Shown: positions 58,822-64,000 of the stretch, piece by piece
How the letters are laid out: every line of letters starts with the position of its first letter
Position numbering within the stretch: position 1 is the stretch's first letter
NCBI GenBank assembly: GCA_947594425.1
Contig: CANQED010000010.1
Span: 35,341-99,340 of the forward strand
Direction of reading: 5' to 3'
From: an uncultured Ruminiclostridium sp.
GTDB lineage: Bacteria; Bacillota; Clostridia; Oscillospirales; Ruminococcaceae
Length of the DNA: 64,000 nucleotides
Position numbers and translations under genes: made by a program
The notes under the pieces: model-generated
The model's database searches: none
Told to the model about the DNA's origin: nothing
The model's input: the letters and a program-made list of their open reading frames with translations, nothing else

Positions 58822-60279
58822 ATGGCGGATCAGACCCGCGCCCCGATATACGAGGCGCTTAACAAATACCGCGCGGACAGGATAGTTCCCTTTGACGTGC
58901 CGGGGCATAAAATGGGGCGCGGCAACCCCGAGCTTACCGCGTTTTTGGGGCAGAGCTGCATGAGCGTGGACGTCAATTCGTCAAAGCCGCTGGACAATCT
59001 CTGCCACCCCGTATCGGTGATAAAAGAGGCGGAGAATATCGCGGCGGAGGCTTTCGGCGCGGGCAACGCCTTTTTTATCGTAAACGGCACTACCGCCGCA
59101 GTGCAGGCTATGATGCTCGCCGCCGCAAAGAGCGGGGACAAGGTCATTATGCCGCGCAACGTCCACCGCAGCGCGATAAACGCCCTTATACTCTCGGGCG
59201 CTGTGCCCGTATACGTCAACCCCGAGGTCAACCGCGAGCTCGGCATACCCCTCGGTATGACCGCCGAGAATGTCGAGCGCGCGATAGAGGAGAATCCCGA
59301 CGCTAAGGCGGTCTTTGTCAACAATCCTACCTATTACGGCGTATGCTCGGATATAAAGCGGATAGCCGAGATAGCGCACAAGCATAATATGCTGCTGCTT
59401 GCGGACGAGGCGCACGGCACGCACTTTTACTTCGGCGACAATATGCCCATATCGGGTATGGCGGCGGGCGCGGATATGTCCGCGGTCAGCATGCACAAGA
59501 GCGGCGGCTCGCTGACGCAGAGCAGCTTTTTGCTCACCGCCCCCGGGATAAGCGAGGGGTACGTAAGGCAGATAATAAACCTTATGCAGACCACGAGCGG
59601 CAGCTATCTGCTGATATCCAGCCTCGACCTGTCGCGGCGCACCCTTGCCCTCCACGGCAAAGAGATATTCGCTAAGGTGCAGTCCTATGCCGAATATATG
59701 CGCAGCGAGATAAACGACATCGGCGGGTACTACGCGTTTTCTAAAGAGCTTTGCGACGGCGGGGCGTTTTACGACTTTGACATCACTAAGCTGTCGGTGC
59801 ACACCCGCGATATAGGGCTTGCGGGGATAGAGGTATACGATATTCTGCGCGACAATTACGGCATACAGATAGAATTCGGCGATATAGGCAATATCCTCGC
59901 ATATGTATCGATAGGCGACAGAGAATTGTACCTCGACCGCCTTATCGGAGCGCTAAACGATATCAAGCGGGTATTCTCAAAGGACAAGACCGGTATGCTC
60001 TCGACCGAGTACATAGACCCTATCGTGCGCATATCGCCTCAGCGCGCCTTTTACGGAAAGCATATCGCCCTTCCGGTAGAAAAGAGCGTGGGCAGGATAT
60101 GCGGCGAGTTTGTTATGTGCTATCCGCCCGGCATACCGATACTGAGCCCCGGTGAGGAGATAACCCCCGAAATTCTCGACCACATAAGATACGCGGGAGA
60201 AAAGGGCTGCTTTTTGACGGGTACTCAAGATCTTAAGATAGAAAATATAATGGTTATGGACGAAAGCTGTACAGAATAA
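58822..60279 (+). CDS. speA: Arginine/lysine/ornithine decarboxylase family protein
   Basis: A 485-residue PLP enzyme of the fold I Orn/Lys/Arg decarboxylase type. The PLP Lys is in SMHKSGGSLTQSS (about 225), the Asp-Ala-His-Gly part is ADEAHGTHFYFG (about 195), and VPGHKMGRG is the N-terminal signature. The C-terminal domain is short, like B. subtilis SpeA/YaaO. With speD and speE next to it, arginine decarboxylation (to agmatine) is the likely first step, but lysine or ornithine as substrate cannot be excluded. It lies 20 bases after speD. Confidence 0.88.
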   Translation: MADQTRAPIYEALNKYRADRIVPFDVPGHKMGRGNPELTAFLGQSCMSVDVNSSKPLDNLCHPVSVIKEAENIAAEAFGAGNAFFIVNGTTAAVQAMMLAAAKSGDKVIMPRNVHRSAINALILSGAVPVYVNPEVNRELGIPLGMTAENVERAIEENPDAKAVFVNNPTYYGVCSDIKRIAEIAHKHNMLLLADEAHGTHFYFGDNMPISGMAAGADMSAVSMHKSGGSLTQSSFLLTAPGISEGYVRQIINLMQTTSGSYLLISSLDLSRRTLALHGKEIFAKVQSYAEYMRSEINDIGGYYAFSKELCDGGAFYDFDITKLSVHTRDIGLAGIEVYDILRDNYGIQIEFGDIGNILAYVSIGDRELYLDRLIGALNDIKRVFSKDKTGMLSTEYIDPIVRISPQRAFYGKHIALPVEKSVGRICGEFVMCYPPGIPILSPGEEITPEILDHIRYAGEKGCFLTGTQDLKIENIMVMDESCTE

Positions 60280-60291
60280 AAGAGGTATATT

Positions 60292-61152
60292 ATGGAGCTA
60301 TGGTTTACCGAAAATCACAGTGAAAACGTCAGGTTTTCCATTAAGGTGGATAAACCCCTGCACACCGAGCAGAGCGCCTATCAGCGCATAGACGTGTTCG
60401 ACACGGCGGAGTTCGGCAGGGTGCTTACCTTAGACGGATATGTTATGATAACCGAGCGCGACGAGTTTATCTACCACGATATGATAGTACACGTGCCTAT
60501 GGCGGTAAAGCCCGACACCAAAAACGTGCTCGTGATAGGCGCGGGGGACGGCGGCACGGTAAATCAGCTGTGCAGGTACAATTCTATAGAGAATATCGAC
60601 CTTGTCGAGATAGACGAGGGAGTGATAAGGGTGTGCAAAGAGTATTTTCCCGCACTCACAAGGTCTATGGACGACAAGCGGGTAAATATCCACATAGCGG
60701 ACGGGCTGCGCTTTGTGCGGCACAAAAAGAGCGAGTACGACCTTATAATCGTCGACTCTACCGACCCGTTCGGCCCGGGAGAGGGGCTGTTTACGAGAGA
60801 ATTTTACGGCAACTGCTTTAATGCGCTGACAGACGACGGCGTACTCGTTAATCAGCACGAGAGCGCCTTTTACGAAAACGACGCTAAGGCTATGTGCCGC
60901 GCACACGAGCGGCTGCGCTCGGTATTTCCCGTACACAGAGTATATCAGGCGCATATCCCGACCTATGCGAGCGGGCATTGGCTGTTCGGCTTTGCGAGCA
61001 AGGGGCTCGACCCGATAAAGGACCTCGACGCCAACAGGTGGAACGCCCTCGGGCTAAAGACCGAATACTACAACACCGACCTGCACGTCGGCAGCTTTGC
61101 TCTGCCTAATTACGTAATAGAGCGCCTGAGCGGGAAAGGCGGCGCAAAATGA
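60292..61152 (+). CDS. speE: Polyamine aminopropyltransferase (spermidine synthase) SpeE
   Basis: A 286-residue Rossmann-fold enzyme that moves an aminopropyl group from decarboxylated AdoMet to a diamine. VLVIGAGDGGTVNQL (about 82) is the donor loop, VEIDEGVIRVCKEYFP follows, and DSTDPFGPGEGLFTREFY (about 160) is the gate with the acidic residue of the polyamine site. YQRIDVFDTAEFGRVLTLDG is the usual start. The ATG follows AAAGAGG. It overlaps the following protease gene by four bases. Confidence 0.95.
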   Translation: MELWFTENHSENVRFSIKVDKPLHTEQSAYQRIDVFDTAEFGRVLTLDGYVMITERDEFIYHDMIVHVPMAVKPDTKNVLVIGAGDGGTVNQLCRYNSIENIDLVEIDEGVIRVCKEYFPALTRSMDDKRVNIHIADGLRFVRHKKSEYDLIIVDSTDPFGPGEGLFTREFYGNCFNALTDDGVLVNQHESAFYENDAKAMCRAHERLRSVFPVHRVYQAHIPTYASGHWLFGFASKGLDPIKDLDANRWNALGLKTEYYNTDLHVGSFALPNYVIERLSGKGGAK

Positions 61153-62225
61153 CCGTCCCCGATAAATTTAAATACGGCTGCGTGCGCGTGGGGTACGCGC
61201 TGATCATAATATTTGTCGTGCGTATGCTTACGGAAACCGTGACAAGAATAGCGGCGGAGGCGGCGCTGTATTTGATAGCGACTGACGCGCTTGGCACGGA
61301 TCATCAGCTTGCCCTTAATATCGGCAATTTTATCCTGCAAATAATACAGTATCTGCTTATGTACGGCGGCGGTATATTGCTGACCGCGTGGGCATTAGAT
61401 ATAAAAAAGACAGACCTCTTGCCCCTTGCTAAAAAGCCCAAGCGCCTCGGGAAAGCGGTATCGTGGGTCGTCCCGAGCTATGGCATGGGACAGCTCGTAA
61501 ATATCCCCGTTATCATCATACTTTTAATAATATTCGGCTCGCCGCAGGAGGCGGGCGGGCTGTTTTCCCCGATAGGCTCATCGGCCATGCAGGTAAACAA
61601 CGCCTTTGACGCGGTGTGGATATTTATCGAGACAGCCGTTATGGCTCCTATCTGCGAGGAGATATGGTTCAGGGGGATAATACAGACAAAGCTAAACTGC
61701 TGCGGCAGCGGCTTTGCGATAACCTCCTCGGCGCTGTGCTTTGCTTTGGCGCACGGTAATCTGCAGCAATTTTTCTACACCTTCGCGATAGGACTGTTTA
61801 TCGGATATGTGAGATACGCGACGGGCAGCTTAGTGCCGACCGTCATTATCCACGCGATAATCAATTCTATATCGGCTATTATGATAATTTTGGTATTTAA
61901 TCCGACATTTGTAGATATAATAAATAAGACCGCGGCGGGCTTTACCCTTTCTCAGGGCGAGAGCATGCTGATGTCGGCGGTAGCTCTTTACCTTGCGATG
62001 TGTATGATATTTGTCATCGTGGGTGTGTTCAGCGCTATAGGAAAGCTCAGAAACCGCAGACTTTACACCCCGATAAATAATTTTCCCATACTCGATAAGG
62101 GCGAAAAATTTAAGGCGCTTATCAAGACCCCCGAGTTTATTGTCGGCGCGGCGCTCTGCATAGCGTATATGTTCGGCTTAAACGATCTGGTGACCATGCT
62201 GGCGTACAGCGGGCAGTATTTTTAA
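61149..62225 (+). CDS. CPBP-family intramembrane metalloprotease (1)
   Basis: A 358-residue membrane protein with about eight helices. The three CPBP motifs are present: EEIWFR (about 175), FALAHGN (about 200) and HAIIN (about 240). The ATG overlaps the speE stop (ATGA). CPBP (Abi) proteins often process prenylated or signal peptides or protect against bacteriocins. Why it follows speE is not known. It is a paralogue of the next protein. Confidence 0.88.
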   Translation: MTVPDKFKYGCVRVGYALIIIFVVRMLTETVTRIAAEAALYLIATDALGTDHQLALNIGNFILQIIQYLLMYGGGILLTAWALDIKKTDLLPLAKKPKRLGKAVSWVVPSYGMGQLVNIPVIIILLIIFGSPQEAGGLFSPIGSSAMQVNNAFDAVWIFIETAVMAPICEEIWFRGIIQTKLNCCGSGFAITSSALCFALAHGNLQQFFYTFAIGLFIGYVRYATGSLVPTVIIHAIINSISAIMIILVFNPTFVDIINKTAAGFTLSQGESMLMSAVALYLAMCMIFVIVGVFSAIGKLRNRRLYTPINNFPILDKGEKFKALIKTPEFIVGAALCIAYMFGLNDLVTMLAYSGQYF

Positions 62226-62234
62226 GGCAGGCGA

Positions 62235-63257
62235 GTGGGTACGATAGACTTTTACGCATATTTCAGCGAGAGGTATAAGGGGCAGGACTTTTCCGAGCTG
62301 TACAGCCGCTCAGATATCACGGTGTCCGCCTGCCGCAGGGTTGCGCTTGACGCAGGTATCGCGATAATTGCGGCGGTACTGCTCGAATTTATCTGCACGT
62401 ATATATTTTATTATATTGCGGTCGGACTGCTTAATTTAAGCGGCGACGAGCTTTACCGCGCGATAATTCGGCAAAGCTACGGCAGCATAGTGTCCTACCT
62501 GCCTAAGCTCGCGGCGTTCGGCTTTCTATACTCAAAATACCGCCGCGCCGAGCATTTGTTTACAAAATATCATACCTCCCCCGTGTGGCTGCTGCTATTG
62601 CTTTTAGCGCTGATAGTATTCGGTATGTGGGGGTCGAATATCACTAACGCGGTAAATCTGCTGCTGCAGATGCTTTTCGGTGCGGGCGAGATACCCAACG
62701 TAATGGACGCCGCCGCGCCCACCTCGCTGACAAGCGGGATAGTATCGCTGGTATACACGATGATAGTCGCCCCGATAGCCGAAGAGCTGATATATCGGCG
62801 GTTCATGCTCGGGTCGCTCAGGGTGATAGGGGACGTGCCCGCCGTTATCGTCAGCGCGCTGATATTCGGGCTTGCGCACGGCAACTTTGACCAGTTCTGC
62901 TATTGCTTTTTCGGCGGGATAATATTCGGGCTGTGCATGATAAGATACGGCTCGATTAAGTACAGCATAGCATTGCACATGGTGCATAATATGTTCGTCA
63001 CGTTGGTATATTATTCCGACGTGATTGTAAGCGGGGGCGGCTTATGGCAGACGATAAGCGGCGCGCTGTCGACCGTCGGCTCGTATATAATATCCCTGTG
63101 CTATTATGCGGGTCCCGCGATAGCGCTACTGCTCGTGCTGTCCGACCTGCCGAGGCTCGAGAGAGTGAGCGGCGCGGACAGGTATAAAAAGCTGACGGTA
63201 TTCTTCTCCCCCGTGTTTGTCGCCGGGCTTTTGCTTATGCTTATTTCTTTCATTTAG
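62235..63257 (+). CDS. CPBP-family intramembrane metalloprotease (2)
   Basis: A 340-residue paralogue of the protein encoded just upstream. It starts at a GTG (62235) with a weak ribosome site and has EELIYR (about 184), FGLAHGN (about 212) and HMVHN (about 252). The similarity in order and topology suggests an old duplication. The two may be co-translated. Function unknown. Confidence 0.87.
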   Translation: MGTIDFYAYFSERYKGQDFSELYSRSDITVSACRRVALDAGIAIIAAVLLEFICTYIFYYIAVGLLNLSGDELYRAIIRQSYGSIVSYLPKLAAFGFLYSKYRRAEHLFTKYHTSPVWLLLLLLALIVFGMWGSNITNAVNLLLQMLFGAGEIPNVMDAAAPTSLTSGIVSLVYTMIVAPIAEELIYRRFMLGSLRVIGDVPAVIVSALIFGLAHGNFDQFCYCFFGGIIFGLCMIRYGSIKYSIALHMVHNMFVTLVYYSDVIVSGGGLWQTISGALSTVGSYIISLCYYAGPAIALLLVLSDLPRLERVSGADRYKKLTVFFSPVFVAGLLLMLISFI

Positions 63258-63329
63258 TGAAAAATTGCATAAACAGCGCCGTTATTTTTGGTAATAATGA
63301 TAAAATTTCGATTAATTCCGCCTTATTTA

Positions 63330-63358
63330 TTGACAACGAGTAAAAATAGTCCTATAAT
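63330..63358 (+). promoter_or_regulatory. Perfect consensus promoter of the zinc-ribbon membrane protein gene
   Basis: TTGACA (63330-63335) and TATAAT (63353-63358) are 17 bases apart, 46 bases before the ATG. Confidence 0.85.
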
Positions 63359-63403
63359 TATAATAACGATCCGCACACCGCGGAAATTATTGGAGGTAGA
63401 AAA

Positions 63404-63877
63404 ATGGCTTTTTGCAACAAGTGCGGGGCTCAGCTCCCCGATGGCGCTAACGCATGCCCCGCTTGCGGAGCACCCGTAGAAAAGAGCGCAAGCGCAGCTG
63501 ATATGGCTCAGAACATAATGAACACTACAGACGCCACCGCAGAATTTGACCCGAGCGATATAGAGAACAACAAGATACTTTCACTGTTCGCTTATCTCGG
63601 AATACTGTTCCTTATCCCGCTTCTCGCGGCACCCAACTCAAAGTACGCAAGGTTCCATACTAATCAGGGACTGGTGCTCTTCCTCGCCGATATCATATTG
63701 AGCGTGCTTATGTCGATATTTATGTTAATCCCCGTAGTGGGCTGGGTACTTGTCGGCATAGTAGGCGGTATACTCGGAATAATCTTCCTTGTACTTATGA
63801 TCTTAGGCATAGTCAACGCCGTAACAGGCAAGGCTAAAGAACTCCCCGTTATCGGTAAGATAAAGATACTTAAGTAA
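63404..63877 (+). CDS. Zinc-ribbon plus membrane domain protein
   Basis: A 157-residue protein. The N-terminal zinc ribbon has CNKCGAQLPDGANACPACGAP (two CxxC pairs at 4/7 and 19/22, written here in parts: CNKCGAQL and CPACGAP). A linker follows, then three hydrophobic segments (about 65-82, 92-112 and 115-140). The middle resembles DUF4870-like membrane proteins (KYARFHTNQGLVLF). The function is unknown. It has its own promoter and a TGGAGG ribosome site. Confidence 0.82.
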   Translation: MAFCNKCGAQLPDGANACPACGAPVEKSASAADMAQNIMNTTDATAEFDPSDIENNKILSLFAYLGILFLIPLLAAPNSKYARFHTNQGLVLFLADIILSVLMSIFMLIPVVGWVLVGIVGGILGIIFLVLMILGIVNAVTGKAKELPVIGKIKILK

Positions 63878-63905
63878 GATTAAATGCTGATAGCAATAAC
63901 CCGTG

Positions 63906-63922
63906 CAGTTCATTATGAACTG
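63906..63922. repeat. Short palindrome upstream of the last gene
   Basis: CAGTTCAT and ATGAACTG flank one central base. It has no T-run, so it is not a normal terminator. It may mark an element edge or an operator. Confidence 0.4.
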
Positions 63923-63940
63923 AACCAGTAAAAAAGAACA

Positions 63941-63969
63941 GTGACAAAAAAGACCTCCTATGGTATAAT
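63941..63969 (+). promoter_or_regulatory. Promoter inside a ribosome-site hairpin (transposase-like)
   Basis: GTGACA (63941-63946) and TATAAT (63964-63969) are 17 bases apart. A perfect ten-base inverted repeat, ACCTCCTATG (63953-63962) with CATAGGAGGT (63975-63984), surrounds the -10. The ribosome site AGGAGG is in its second arm. Transcripts from this promoter would lack the first arm; read-through transcripts would have both arms and hide the ribosome site. Confidence 0.65.
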
Positions 63970-63990
63970 AGAAACATAGGAGGTTTTGTT

Positions 63991-64000
63991 ATGGCAAGAA
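63991..64000 (+). CDS. Start of a gene cut by the right edge, possibly a transposase
   Basis: An ATG at 63991 follows AGGAGG at seven bases. Only M-A-R is visible. The hairpin layout before it resembles that of insertion sequence transposase genes protected from outside transcription. The protein family cannot be told from three codons. Confidence 0.35.

Noticed and set aside
1..64000. rRNA, tRNA, CRISPR, prophage and integrase features
   Set aside because: I looked through the gaps between genes on both strands and saw no cloverleaf-like or ribosomal sequences, no integrase, no phage structural genes and no att-like direct repeats.

Overview
The window looks like chromosome of a spore-forming, low-to-mid GC Clostridia member, most likely from the Ruminococcaceae/Oscillospiraceae group. 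This is inferred from the sequence alone. The support is a dipicolinate synthase pair and a SleB-type cortex hydrolase, a T-box before ileS, a TPP riboswitch before thiW, Gram-positive type sigma-A promoters with strong AGGAGG ribosome sites, ABC-exported surface polysaccharide, and a secreted GH74 xyloglucanase typical of plant-fibre gut bacteria. There is no rRNA, tRNA, CRISPR array or prophage. The only hint of a mobile element is a transposase-like gene start in the last 60 bases.

Layout. 1-10740: a type IV pilus locus. It holds pilB (cut by the left edge), a divergent prepilin peptidase, and a reverse-strand operon pilC, a fused pilM-pilN, pilO, a very large PilX-like protein and two minor prepilins. 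10861-16645: housekeeping genes deoD, rmuC, guaB, a flavoprotein and bioY, with a 41-residue lipoprotein gene and a 28-codon sigma-factor-like remnant between them. 16744-25812: polysaccharide operon A. A consensus promoter and a leader of four hairpins precede a GT4 glycosyltransferase, two related proteins carrying an FLARDGY motif, a GT2, and an ABC exporter whose permease has a long Pro/Arg repeat tail. Three small genes follow. 25892-27195: glutathione peroxidase, a frameshifted TSCPD gene and a flavodoxin. 27244-32716 (reverse): thioesterase, EamA transporter, T-box controlled ileS and a YgjP-type metallohydrolase. 32795-37067: GH74 lipoprotein, HAD phosphatase, SDR and GNAT genes. 37064-38538 (reverse): spoVFA-spoVFB behind a sigma-K-like promoter. 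38554-43184 (reverse): a PocR-domain sensor, rlmB and a protein that looks like a catalytically dead P-type ATPase. 43328-45963: glgA and a CaCA antiporter. 45986-46993: a zinc-finger lipoprotein. 47037-56214 (reverse): polysaccharide operon B with two GT2 enzymes, a second ABC exporter, a GlfT2-like galactofuranosyltransferase, a ferredoxin/FrhB/pyruvyltransferase fusion and UDP-galactopyranose mutase. 56324-57832: sleB and thiW with its TPP riboswitch. 57917-63257: a polyamine operon speD-speA-speE followed by two CPBP membrane proteases. 63330-64000: a zinc-ribbon membrane protein and the start of a possible transposase gene.

The genes form three main groups: surface structures (pili, two exported polysaccharides), sporulation and germination, and central metabolism under RNA control. 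The best candidates for new biology are the structured leader of operon A, the short N-terminal SIDDILAE-type motif shared by two unrelated membrane proteins, the degenerate P-type ATPase-like protein, the oversized PilX-like pilus protein, and the triple-domain pyruvyltransferase fusion. Start codons were set from ribosome sites and promoter positions. In several genes the first possible start lies inside the promoter and was rejected.
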